A stretch of 17,864 nucleotides of DNA from JANRJY01 sp033763735 (GTDB taxonomy: Bacteria > Bacteroidota > Bacteroidia > Cytophagales > UBA9547), in assembly GCA_033763735.1 (NCBI GenBank), contig JANRJY010000097.1, positions 1 to 17,864 on the forward strand, written 5' to 3'. The translations under genes were made by a program, and so were the position numbers. Positions 1 to 10,000 of this stretch are shown here, in pieces (position 1 is the stretch's first letter; every line of letters begins with the position of its first letter). The notes beneath the pieces were generated by a model. That model saw only the letters and a list, made by a program, of their open reading frames with translations, ran no database searches and was not told the origin of the DNA.

Positions 1-141
1 AGAAGCAGTGATAATCAACTTGTCCTTATCTGCCTCAAAAAGAAAGTTTTCAAGAATGGGAACTATAGGATTGGAAGCAATCACACCACTAACTGTGGTA
101 AGTTGTTTGAGGAGCGAGGATGATGAAACAACAAACTTCAT
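1..141 (-). CDS. dnaN: DNA polymerase III sliding clamp (beta subunit), N-terminal part only
   Basis: Reading the minus strand from ATG at 139-141 gives 47 codons open to the window edge. They begin MKFVVSSSSLLKQL and continue with TVSGVIASNPIVPILENF and then FEADKDKLIITAS. This is the start of the first clamp domain of DnaN: the helix with S/LLKQL, the VSGVI...PILENF segment and the following strand are typical. DnaN forms the ring that tethers the replicative polymerase to DNA. The rest of the gene (about 320 codons expected for the family) lies left of the window. It is downstream of gldG and the DUF4340 gene on the same strand, an arrangement I recall from other Bacteroidota. A separate promoter-like box lies about 70 bp upstream. 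Confidence 0.93.
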   Translation of the reverse strand, partial: MKFVVSSSSLLKQLTTVSGVIASNPIVPILENFLFEADKDKLIITAS

Positions 142-209
142 GATAATTAGTTGATTTATAATAGGTTAATAGAAAAGGTCTTAGCAAAACACTTAGAAGT
201 GCTTAAATG

Positions 210-217
210 CAAATATA
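210..217 (-). promoter_or_regulatory. Candidate -7 promoter element upstream of dnaN
   Basis: The minus strand reads TATATTTG followed by CA, an exact match to the Bacteroidota -7 consensus TAnnTTTG. It would place the start of transcription near position 203 and give dnaN a leader of about 60 nt. No convincing -33 TTG lies at the usual distance. The predicted leader begins with a short dyad (CACTT-CT-AAGTG, 190-201). So dnaN may be transcribed both from here and by read-through from gldG. Confidence 0.45.
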
Positions 218-241
218 ATTTATTATACATATTTTCATTGC

Positions 242-1210
242 TTATTTAATGATTTTCTGCTTAAAAAAATCTTTTTTCTGAAGAATGTATTCAAACACAA
301 TGGGTCGGATGGTAACTAGTTCATTATGCTTAGTTATAATTCCGAAAATATCTCCCTTGATTTTAGGATTATAGTATATCCATATTTCATTTGAATTGTC
401 TTCATTTGAATATTTCACTGATACTTTAAAAGTAGGTTTCATTTTTAAAAGACTGTCTTTTTTGAAATCAAATTTGGCATCTAAATATTCTTTAATTGAA
501 ACATTATTAAACAAATCAATATAACTTCTAAGCTTTAAAGTGTCGGCATCCGGCACTTCGTTTACTTTAAAAACATTATTCATTTTGCTGATTGTAAAAT
601 TATCCTGAGGTTGTTCTGTGTAAATAACTGTAATTGAACTAATATCACCCAAAGTACGGGAAAACAATGTTTTGTCTTTAAAAAATAAAGGATTGGGAGA
701 GAAATAATAAGTAAATGGAAATTCTGCTCCTGGCATTTCAATTACCATAGGTACGGTTTGTGTACCAATCAAAGCAATGGCGGTGAATGGATTGGATGAG
801 TCGGGATAAATAATTAAAGATTCTGCATCAGATTGATCCCCCTTAATTGAAATTGTAAAACCCTTTTCTTTTAATCGACCGATTGCCTTTGTTTGTTTTT
901 CTTTAAATACTTCTCTTACTATTTTAATTTTGGGCAATCCTCCTATCAGCCTCCCTACCCTATTTTGATCGGCAATTGCATCATTCAAATACCAAATCCT
1001 ATTTTTTAGTTGAAGTTCGAATTTTGACCTTTGATTATTGGTGATGGATATTGACGAAACACTTGCGGAGTCCGTTTTAGGAAATTTTTCGCCTGTTTGT
1101 TCAAAAGTGGAATTGATTTTGCTTCTTTGCACACTATAAAAAGCCAATGCCACACTCAAAATAGCAATTAAGGTCAATATTTTTGTTGACTTTGGAATAT
1201 TAGGAAGCAT
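242..1210 (-). CDS. DUF4340 domain membrane-anchored protein, partner of GldG
   Basis: The chosen start is the ATG at 1208-1210, giving 322 residues that begin MLPNIPKSTKILTLIAIL. The frame is open 14 codons further up, but those overlap gldG more deeply. The start overlaps the last 11 bp of gldG, which suggests translational coupling. There is one hydrophobic segment near the N-terminus (about residues 11-27), then a long soluble beta-rich region with motifs such as NRIWYLND and EMPGAEFPFTYYFSPNPLFF. This layout matches DUF4340 proteins, which are commonly encoded beside GldG-like ABC transporter auxiliary proteins. The bulk of the protein is predicted to lie outside the inner membrane. The precise role is unknown; a structural role in the GldFG-like transporter is an inference from the operon. 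Confidence 0.75.
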   Translation of the reverse strand: MLPNIPKSTKILTLIAILSVALAFYSVQRSKINSTFEQTGEKFPKTDSASVSSISITNNQRSKFELQLKNRIWYLNDAIADQNRVGRLIGGLPKIKIVREVFKEKQTKAIGRLKEKGFTISIKGDQSDAESLIIYPDSSNPFTAIALIGTQTVPMVIEMPGAEFPFTYYFSPNPLFFKDKTLFSRTLGDISSITVIYTEQPQDNFTISKMNNVFKVNEVPDADTLKLRSYIDLFNNVSIKEYLDAKFDFKKDSLLKMKPTFKVSVKYSNEDNSNEIWIYYNPKIKGDIFGIITKHNELVTIRPIVFEYILQKKDFFKQKIIK

Positions 1211-2876
1211 ATCTTTTTTTGTAATAAATAAAATAGAAAATCCCAAAACCAATTAAAAGAATTAGCGGAAAGGCAATATTTATAGTTTGCCAATACAATC
1301 TATCTTTTTTAGCCTTTTGTTTATCTAAAGGCCTCAACTTAATTTGACGAGAACGTGCTTGAATTATGCCGTTCTCATCTGCCATATAATCTATGCAATT
1401 TTGAATCAATTCTTTGTTGGCAAATTTTTTGCGAAGATATTTATCAAAACCTAAAGGATAGGCTTGCGATTTATCAGGAGAAACTTCATTCCTAATAATA
1501 TCACCATCTGCGAAAACCATTATTTTTGAACTTCTTGATTTTTCTTCGAATCCCGTTTCTCTTTGCTTTTCGGCAGATAATCTATTGGTATATAATGACT
1601 TGAACTGACCAATTAGTAAATATGCCACCGGAATTTGACTTTTGTTGAAATCGTCCGGTCCTAATTGCTTTTTAGCTTCCTCGAGTTCAATTTTGAATGG
1701 AATAGTTTGTTCTTTGCTATACTGTGAAGTGTAAATCAAAGGTATTTTTTGAATACCTTGCACTTTAATAGTGTCAATAGAACCTGTAAATTTGCTAATA
1801 ACTGCTGACATATTTTTTACAGAAACATGAGTACCAAATCGTGTGAGGATTGGATAGTACATCCATGGAACCAATTGATTTTGAGGTTTATCTCCTAGCA
1901 TGCCTACAACCATGGGTATGGCACTGCACTGCATGTCCTTTACAATAGTGCTATTTAACCGAACGCCATATTTGAAAAGCATGTCATCTAAGTTCAAATT
2001 CATATCTGTAATCACAGATTGATTTGGGTCGTATCCTTCCATTGAGGCATTTGTTTTATCCAAGAAAAATATTGCCTTTCCGCCTTTGATTATAAATTGA
2101 TCAATTTTCAGCTTATCATCATCATTGAAAAATCGAGTTGGCTTAGCAAAAATCAAAATATCGTAATAATCATTAAGATTACTTATTGCAGACGGATTAA
2201 TTCGTTCCACTTGATAGGTTTCTTTAAGGGAACGAGCGATATCATCAATTTCTTCGTTACTTAACTCCCCATGTCCTTCAGTAAAACCAATTCGGACGTC
2301 AGAGGAGGCCACTACTTTCTTGAAAGCAGAAACAAACTGATATTCAAGTGCTTCCACGGATTGATTTAACATTTCAGACGGACTCGAACCTTGATTTCCG
2401 GTAAGCAATTGCACAGGCACTTCTTTGCCTTTGTAAGTGATTATTGCTCCGGGAAATATTATTTTTTCGGATTGCTTACCATTTTCGGATGCATGTAAGT
2501 TTGTGGGTTGCAAACCACGTTTTGCCAACTGCATGAAATATCTACTTCTTTCTGCTTCGTTTTTCCCTGAATTGGGATCAATAAAAGAATATTGAATATT
2601 AGCACCTGAATATTGACGAAATTCATCCAAAATTTGTTTGACTGATTTCTGTAAACGATCAAAACCAGGAGGCAAGTCACCTTCCAGAAATACTTCAATG
2701 AAAACTTCTTTATTGATTTGCTTAAGTAGTATTTTTGATTGGTCTGAAAGTGTATGGCGTTTTTCCTCAGTAAGATCCCATTGGTAAAAAAATTGTGAGG
2801 CAATTACATTAGCACTAATAATAATGACTATAAATAATAAAAAGTTGATGATATGAATTTTGTATTTTTCTTCCAA
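1200..2876 (-). CDS. gldG: Gliding motility-associated ABC transporter auxiliary protein GldG
   Basis: This encodes about 558 residues if started at TTG 2876 (LEEKYKIHIINF...). It has a membrane segment at residues 7-28, the hallmark WDLTEEKRHTLSDQS just after it, a long periplasmic region including RIGFTEGHGELSNEEI and KAIFFLDKTNAS, and a C-terminal membrane segment at about 535-551 followed by a basic tail (KKRYAS). This is the layout of GldG and the ABC_transp_aux family. GldG works with the permease GldF and ATPase GldA in gliding Bacteroidota. The frame is open to GTG 3014, which would add 46 residues, but there is no ATG in that stretch. The length of about 558 fits the family, and a TACCTTTG box at 2899-2906 lies between the two possible starts, so TTG 2876 is preferred. 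No gldF lies adjacent. Confidence 0.88.
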   Translation of the reverse strand: MEEKYKIHIINFLLFIVIIISANVIASQFFYQWDLTEEKRHTLSDQSKILLKQINKEVFIEVFLEGDLPPGFDRLQKSVKQILDEFRQYSGANIQYSFIDPNSGKNEAERSRYFMQLAKRGLQPTNLHASENGKQSEKIIFPGAIITYKGKEVPVQLLTGNQGSSPSEMLNQSVEALEYQFVSAFKKVVASSDVRIGFTEGHGELSNEEIDDIARSLKETYQVERINPSAISNLNDYYDILIFAKPTRFFNDDDKLKIDQFIIKGGKAIFFLDKTNASMEGYDPNQSVITDMNLNLDDMLFKYGVRLNSTIVKDMQCSAIPMVVGMLGDKPQNQLVPWMYYPILTRFGTHVSVKNMSAVISKFTGSIDTIKVQGIQKIPLIYTSQYSKEQTIPFKIELEEAKKQLGPDDFNKSQIPVAYLLIGQFKSLYTNRLSAEKQRETGFEEKSRSSKIMVFADGDIIRNEVSPDKSQAYPLGFDKYLRKKFANKELIQNCIDYMADENGIIQARSRQIKLRPLDKQKAKKDRLYWQTINIAFPLILLIGFGIFYFIYYKKRYAS

Positions 2877-2898
2877 TGGATGCGGAAATAAAAGCCGA

Positions 2899-2906
2899 CA
2901 AAGGTA
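2899..2906 (-). promoter_or_regulatory. Candidate -7 promoter element of gldG
   Basis: The minus strand reads TACCTTTG, an exact fit to TAnnTTTG. The transcription start would fall near 2892-2894, leaving about 16-18 nt before the proposed TTG start at 2876. If this is the promoter, the longer GTG start at 3014 cannot be used from this transcript. No clear -33 TTG was found at 19-21 bp. Confidence 0.45.
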
Positions 2907-3036
2907 TAATATTGGACTAATTAATAAAACTAATTTCAAATTGCTTTTTATGATTATTAAATCTTTCAATGAATTGATGTATGATTGAAAAAATATATAT
3001 AAAATTGTATACACTTAACCCAAAACAAAAACAATT

Positions 3037-3543
3037 ATGAATAAGCTAACAATGATTATTTCTGTGTGTACACTTTTATTAGTACAAAGCATTTTTGCAC
3101 AAGAACCACCAAAAAGTCCTAAAGCAACTGCTGAAGGAAAAGGCGTAAAAATTACCTATGGTCAACCTTCCAAGAGAGGTCGCGTGATTTTTGGAGAATT
3201 AGTACCATTTGGACAAGTATGGCGAACAGGAGCTAATGAAGCTACTCAAATTACTTTTGACAAAGATGCTACCTTTGCAGGCAAAGATGTTAAAGCTGGT
3301 ACTTATACCCTTTTCACTATTCCTAATAAAGATAAATGGACCATTATATTAAACTCGAAATTAGGACAATGGGGTGCCTACGATTATGATAAAAACAAAG
3401 CAAGCAATGTACTTACTGCTGATGTTCCTGTAACTACGGCTAGCGAAATGACAGAAAAACTAACACTTTCATTTGATGATAAAGGACTAAACATTGTTTG
3501 GGATATGACTAAAGTAATTATCCCTGTGAGCGTAAAAATGTAA
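3037..3543 (+). CDS. Secreted DUF2911 protein
   Basis: This 168-residue protein starts MNKLTMIISVCTLLLVQSIFAQ, a signal peptide with likely cleavage after Ala21 or so. The mature part carries the conserved DUF2911 signature: YGQPSKRGRVIFG (41-53), then LVPFGQVWRTGANEAT (55-70), an AGTYTLFTIP strand, and KWTIILNSKLGQWGAYDYD. The family is common in Bacteroidota and is predicted to be a small periplasmic or outer beta-sandwich protein with no established reaction. It is transcribed divergently from gldG, with 160 bp between the preferred starts. A weak -7-like box (TAAAATTG, 3000-3007) lies upstream. The gene stands alone: the next feature on its strand is more than 13 kb away. Confidence 0.9.
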   Translation: MNKLTMIISVCTLLLVQSIFAQEPPKSPKATAEGKGVKITYGQPSKRGRVIFGELVPFGQVWRTGANEATQITFDKDATFAGKDVKAGTYTLFTIPNKDKWTIILNSKLGQWGAYDYDKNKASNVLTADVPVTTASEMTEKLTLSFDDKGLNIVWDMTKVIIPVSVKM

Positions 3544-3581
3544 TTTTTTAATGTAAATTAATTCCTTAAAACATAATTATA

Positions 3582-3635
3582 AATTCAATTTTGCGGTTAA
3601 AATAATTCTTTACTTTGACCGCAAAGAATTGAATT
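3582..3635. repeat. Long imperfect inverted repeat (hairpin)
   Basis: The left arm at 3582-3601 (AATTCAATT, TTGCGGT, TAAA) pairs with the right arm at 3614-3635. The stem has 9 bp, a 2-nt bulge, 7 bp and 4 bp (one G-T pair) around a 12-nt loop. It begins about 40 bp after the DUF2911 stop codon. There is no T-run after either arm, so it is not a standard intrinsic terminator. It may protect the 3' end of the mRNA or be a remnant of a small mobile repeat. Confidence 0.55.
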
Positions 3636-3744
3636 AGAATAAGATAGATTATTAAAATAATAATATTTGAAACTTTTATTTTACTCTTTTTTGAAAATTA
3701 AATTGGCAAATATCGTGGTGATGTACCTTAATAATTATTGAATT

Positions 3745-3778
3745 CTGATAAATGTTGTTTATCAGTAAATCTTTTTTT
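3745..3778 (+). terminator. Possible intrinsic terminator
   Basis: CTGATAAA and TTTATCAG form a perfect 8-bp stem with a 5-nt loop (3745-3765). A run of seven T begins six bases later (3772-3778). It is oriented to stop transcription leaving the DUF2911 gene, although it lies about 200 bp beyond its stop codon. The stem is AT-rich, so its strength is doubtful. Confidence 0.4.
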
Positions 3779-4011
3779 CACGTCTTTCTAAATCCAATCA
3801 AATTAATTACAGCAAATAACTAAAGAATTATTTGTGCAGAGTTAGTGTCCACATATTTGCATATAATTCTTGTATGCAGGTTTGTATTACTATGTTAAAA
3901 TTAATTTCATGAGCAATTATCGGATAGATTCTTTATCATCTATTTAAATAAAGCCAATTAAAACAACTTTCAATTAGCTTTATATATGATACTGAAAATG
4001 TATTACTTAAG

Positions 4012-4044
4012 TGGTTTTACCAACTATTTTGGCTATTAAAACCA
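4012..4044 (-). repeat. Hairpin downstream of the giant dehydrogenase gene
   Basis: TGGTTTTA (4012-4019) pairs with TAAAACCA (4037-4044), and CCAA inside pairs with TTGG across a small bulge. It lies 33 bp past the stop codon of the minus-strand gene, the right place for a 3' hairpin. No T-run follows on the minus strand, so a terminator role is only possible. Confidence 0.35.
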
Positions 4045-4077
4045 AATCCAATCACTAAAGACGCAATTATTCCAATA

Positions 4078-7000
4078 CTATTGAATGGACACCAACCTGT
4101 GATACACCCCATTTTTGGTAACAATCGATACTTTGTATATAGCCTTAGGTAAAGCGGCTAAATTAAGCTGTTTGATGCCCTCAAATGATTCTATCGTTTC
4201 TGAATATACCTCTTGGCCAATTTCATTGACGACAAACAATTCTACTTTACCTCGGATGTTGTCAGCTACCATCAAAAATACACCATTATTTGGATTCGGA
4301 TAAATTACGATTCCACGAGTTTCTTTTGACTCAACTTCTGTATTTACTCCGCCTTGTCCACTAATGGTTATTATCATTGAACCCGATATTTCGCCATTAG
4401 AAGCCGAAGTAGCAAAGACAATGATTTTGCCATCAGAAATTGCAGTTAATAAGCCCGTAGTTGAATCAATTTTTGCTTTACCTGAAACGGTAAGCACGCT
4501 CCATTTGACATTTGTATTTGTTGCATTACTTGGGCTTACTATAGCTGCAAATTGCAAAGTACCATTGGGCGTGTTTATTACTGCATTTGGCCCAGATATA
4601 CTTAAGGTGATACTTTGAACTGAATTTTGAATAACTGGAATGTTTTGCCCGGTTATTGTTATGAAAGCAAATGACTTGATATAAGGGTTATTTGTATTTG
4701 TAGCAGTAACTGTTACCATTCCATCTCCGGTAGCCGTAAAAGCACCAGTAGATGCATCCAAAATGCCATTTGAATTTCCGGAAGTAATGGTGTACACAAT
4801 ATTTACATCTGTAGCACAAGAAGGTAATATTTGGGTTGCAAAATTAAATACTGCATTTTTTGAAGAAATAAATTTGTTTTTTGGATTAATAAATATCTGA
4901 TTTACAGGTATAACTTGATTGTTTACATTAATAGTGTCAATTGCAAATACATTCTGATTTGATGTACTGGCTTTAACTACAAGTTTTCCATTTCCTCCGG
5001 TAGATTGTAATAATCCATTTCCTGAAATACTTCCTGACGCACATTGAAATTGTCCAATAATAGACCAACCAATTACTGAATTACACAGCAAAATTGAAGG
5101 ATTTGTAATAACGCCTAGGACAATTGTACCTTTATTTGCAGAAATTGTTTTTGATGTACCTAAAGCGGTAATTATCAAACTTGATATGGGTGTACATTGA
5201 CCTGAAATAGTACAAATTTTTGAAACCAATATCGCGCTATTTTCTATAGATGTAGCTGTTACACTAACTGTTCCATTACTAATAGCTGATAACAATCCAG
5301 TATTTGGATCAATTGAAGCGTTTCCGGTAATACTTGAAACAGACCAAGTAATTCCTTGATTATTGGCACAAATTGGCAGAATTGAAGCTTGCATTTGAAG
5401 AGTTCCGCTTTGATTTGAAATAGTAGGATTTATGTTGTTGATATTTATGGATGTTACACTTAATATATGGTTAGTAATTGTTACAACTATCCATCCCGAA
5501 ATTGCATTGTTGGATATTGATGTACCAATAACTGTTACAAATCCATTACCCCCATAACTACTTAACAAACCACTGCCAGAAATACTTGTTTGGGTACAAC
5601 TGCTATTGATTACACTCCAATTGACTCCTGTGTTGGTTGCACAGGAAGGCAACACATTAGCAAACATTTGCAAATTACCATTTTGAACTGAAATACTTGG
5701 ATTTGAATTGGTTATCGCTACTGAATTTATGTTAATATTCTGACCTGTTATTGTAACAATTTTAGAATTAAATATAGAACCATTTGAAACAGAGGCACAT
5801 GTAACTGTAACTGTTCCATTTCCACCATTGGTTTGCAATAAACCCGTTGGAGAAATGGTTGCAGATCCACAATTTCCACCCGTCTGCACTGTCCAATTTA
5901 CGTTCTGATTTGTTGCGCATGAAGGAGAAATGGAATTTGACATTTGCAATGTTCCACTTTGTGAATTTATTACGGGATTAGAATTCGTGATAATTATCGA
6001 AGCTACTGAAATGGATTGACCGGAAATAGTGATTGTTGAATATCCTTTTACAGAGGGTGATTGTACGCTTGTACATACAACTGTAACAATTCCATTTCCT
6101 CCATTAGATATTAAAAGTCCGGTGCCTGAAATATTTACCCCAGCACAACTGGTAGTTGATAATATACCCCAGGTAACATTTTGATTTGAAGCGCATACAG
6201 GGGAAATGCTGTTATTCAATTGAATAGAACCATTTGGCGTATTAATTTGAGGACTTATGTTAGTGACAGCTACTGAAGTTACATTAATCGTTTGCCCACT
6301 TATTGTTACCTCTTTCATTGAAATAGCACTTCCATTTGAAACAGATGTACAAACTACAGTCACTACGCCATTACCACCTATTGATTGTAATAGTCCGGCA
6401 CCAGTAATACTGGTATTTGCACAATTAGACCCTTGTATAACAGACCAAATAACATTTGAATTAGTTGCGCAAATAGGTGTTATAGCACTATTCATTTGAA
6501 TAGATCCGTTAGGTGAATTAATATTTGGATTTATATTGGTTATTTGAACCGTATTTACATTTATGGTTTGACCGGAGATGGTTACTGTACTATATCCTTT
6601 AATTGATGGATTTTGAACACTTGTACAAACGACAGTGACTACGCCATTTCCACCAAAAGATTGTAATAATCCGGTTCCGGATATACTAGCACCAACACAA
6701 GAAGTATTTGATAATATAGCCCATGTAACAGATTGATTAGTTGCGCATAAAGGTGCAATTGTATTATTTAATTGTAAGTTTCCATTTGCAGTATTGATTT
6801 GAGGATTTACATTTGAAATGCCCACACTAGTTACATTAATTACTTGTCCAGAAATGGTAACCGTTCGCTGACTTACAGCACTTCCGTTGGCAATAGATGT
6901 ACAAACCACAGTTACAACACCATTTCCTCCCAATGATTGCAATAGTCCTGTACCTGAAATACTTGCGCTTGCACAATTGGAATTAGGATTTACTGACCAT

Positions 7001-10000
7001 GTAACTGCTTGATTTGTGGCACAAACAGGAGAAATGGTATTTGTCATTTGTAAATTTCCACCGTTTGAAGTAATTAACAAATTACTATTCGAAATGCTTA
7101 CGCTTGTAACGCCAATATTTTGTCCTGAAATACTTAAAATTTTAATACCAGATACTGAAGGTGTCGCAACAGAAGTACCTATAACAGTAATTATTCCATT
7201 TCCTCCTGTAGATTGTAAAATTCCTGCACCTGAAATTGTTGCTGCAGCACAATTGATTCCGGAAATTACAGACCATGTAATGCCTGTATTACAAGCAAAA
7301 GAAGGATTTAATACTGTTCCCATGGCTAAATTACCACCTGCTGAACTAATTACATTCACAGGTGAAGTAACCGTAACTGAACTAACAAATGGTGCACATT
7401 GACCAGTTATGGTAATAGTTGCAAAACCAGCAACTGTAGGATTTGAAATAGAAGTAGCTTTAACTAAAACTAAACCATTTCCTGTAGCTGTAATACTTCC
7501 AATTGCATTAATTAAAGCCGTACCTGTACCCGAAACAATTGACCATGAAACAGCATTATTTGAGGCATTTGATGGTGAAATTGATGTACCTAAAGAAAGT
7601 GTACCATTTTGAATATTAATTGAAAAATTATTTCCAGAAGAAGTTATTGTAACATTAGAAACTTGGATAAAACCAGTGTTCAAAGTTAAAACATAAGTAG
7701 ATTTTAAAGTTGGAAAAGGAATTGAATAACCTAAAATTGTAATTACACCATTTCCACCACCGGTAGAAACCAATCCAGAACCATTTACCGTGGCGGTTGC
7801 CAAGCCGGAAGTAGCAGTAATTACGTAACCAGTTGTGGAATTACATACAAATGAAGGCGTAAAAACAGGGTAAAGTTGTAAGGCATTTCCTGGAGCCAAT
7901 GAAGTTACATTTCCAACGGATTGAAGTATAATATTAGTTATACTTGGGCTACATTGGCCAGTAATTGTAATAATTATGGTGTTTTTTACAGTTGGATTAC
8001 TAACGGAAGTTCCTGTAACTGAAACAATTCCATTTCCCGTTGCAGTAATAATTCCAGTAGTTGTGTTTATTATGGCACTTCCAGAACCGTTGATTATTGA
8101 TAGCAATACGGTTGAATTAGTTGCACATATAGGAGTAACTGAAGGCAATATTTGAAGTGTTCCGTTTGGTGCAGAAATGCTGGAGACTCCACCTAAACCA
8201 ATAATAGTTACAGCGGTTACGGGTACAATTTGATTCACTAGATTAACAACATAAGAATTTTTGATAGTGTTATTAGATACCGAGGTACCTGTGACAGTTA
8301 CAATACCATTTCCATAATTTGAAGTAAGTAGTCCAGTTCCTGAAATAGATGCTCCCGCACAACCTGACACTCCAGTTATACTCCATAATATGCTTGGATT
8401 ACATACAAAAGAAGGTGTGAAATTGGATCCAAGTTGCAAACTACCTTTATCAGTGTTAATTTGAGTAGCTCCACCTGTGGCAGTTATTATTAAACCTGTA
8501 ATGATATTATTGCATTGGCCGGTAATTGTTACTAAAGCACTTCCGGTTATACTAGGGGTGCTTACCGATTGTGCTACAACTTGTACAACTCCATTACCTA
8601 CAGCTGTTATTACCCCTGTAATGGAATTGATATTGGCATTTCCAGTAATTGATAATATTGACCATCTAATTGAATTATTTGTTGCACAAGATGAAAGTAC
8701 TGTAGAAACCATTCCAAGTGTACCATCTAATACAGAAATTAATTTATTTCCTCCTATTCCATCCACGTTAATTGAGCTAACAGGGACATTTTGACCTGTT
8801 ACTGATATTAATATACTTGAAACCAAAGTTGAATTTAATACTGATCTTCCTGATACAATAATTAAACCATTCCCAAATGTAGAAGAAAGTACATTGGATG
8901 TTATACTGCCATTTGCACAGCCAGATACTCCAGAAATTGAATATGAGGTTGTAGTATTACACACCCAACTTGGTGTATAAAGCATATTTATAGCAATACT
9001 TCCTTTATCTGTGGTAATCTGTGGTAATCCTGTTGTGGTGAGTGAAATTTGTGTAATATTCGTGGCGCAAACGCCAACAATCGTAAAAAAATTTGAACCG
9101 ATAATAGAAGAGTTACTTGCTAATGTCGCGATTACTCGAATTGTTCCCAGACCAGTTGCAGTAATAATTCCATTTGAACCAATGACTGCAGAACCTGAAA
9201 TGCTTTGAATTGACCAGTTTACATTTGTTCCCTGACATATTGGGAACACATTGGATGTTACTTGAAGAGTACCACCTATGCCTCCAATTGTTTTAATATT
9301 TCCTACTCCATTTACCGTTATTTGTGGAGTTAAGCCACTTTGACCACTAATTGTAACCACTAATCTATTTATTAATGAATAGTTTCCAACTGAAATTGTT
9401 GAAACTGTCACAATTCCATTAGAAAGCGGTGTTAAAAGCCCACTGCTGTTTATACCGGCAATAGAAGAAGGGGAAGTTGTAAATATTACTGCTTGATTGG
9501 TTGCATTTGATGGAGTAAATACGGTATTGAATTGCAGCGTTTGTCCACAAGCGGTTATCACATTGGATGTGGTTGTAGAAATAAAAGACGTAACAGTGAT
9601 TGGTTGGTATGAAATTCGATAAATTCCTACAACACTTGCCGTGCCACTTCTGGCCAAATAATACATATTTCCATCAACACCTGTATTTAAACCTATATTC
9701 CCATCACCACTTACAACGTTATTTGGGTTTGTTAACATATTACGGGCAAAATTTGTTCTTACGTTTCCATTGTTGACGTCTAATGTGTTGATATAACCAT
9801 TACACAAATCCATGTAAAATAGCTTGTCTTGCCATATTGAAGGCCAATTGGTAGATGTAGGTTTAAAATATGTCATCCCTACAATTGCACAACCCAGAGC
9901 AGTAGAATTTGCCCCTCCCGAATACGCAAAAATTGGATCATAATATAGAGGGTTATTCAATATACCTTCACCATGCGGGTAACCAAGGTGTTTTTGTAAT

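Larger units (their letters stand above)
3544..4077. other. 534-bp non-coding region between convergent genes
   Basis: This AT-rich stretch lies between the 3' ends of the DUF2911 gene (+) and the giant dehydrogenase gene (-). No open frame with recognisable content was seen on either strand, and no RNA gene. It holds three hairpin-forming sequences listed separately (3582-3635, 3745-3778, 4012-4044). Its length is generous for a convergent junction, where only two terminators would be needed. Confidence 0.7.

Noticed and set aside
2459..2803. Open frame of 114 codons on the minus strand inside gldG
   Set aside because: It lies in another frame of gldG, has no family features and an unnatural composition.
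3000..3007. TAAAATTG as the DUF2911 promoter
   Set aside because: One mismatch to the -7 consensus in a very AT-rich stretch and no TTG at the right spacing; too weak to list.
2877..3014. 46-residue N-terminal extension of GldG from GTG 3014
   Set aside because: It exceeds the family length, contains a likely promoter box, and nearly abuts the divergent gene. It remains a possible alternative.
7016..7402. Plus-strand open frames of 60-130 codons opposite the Ig repeats (for example 7016-7402, 8477-8794)
   Set aside because: They are antisense shadows of a repetitive, stop-poor gene; they recur with the repeat period and have no start signals.
4354..9603. CRISPR or DNA-level satellite array
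   Set aside because: The period of about 276 bp encodes a protein repeat with diverged bases; there are no short identical repeats with unique spacers.
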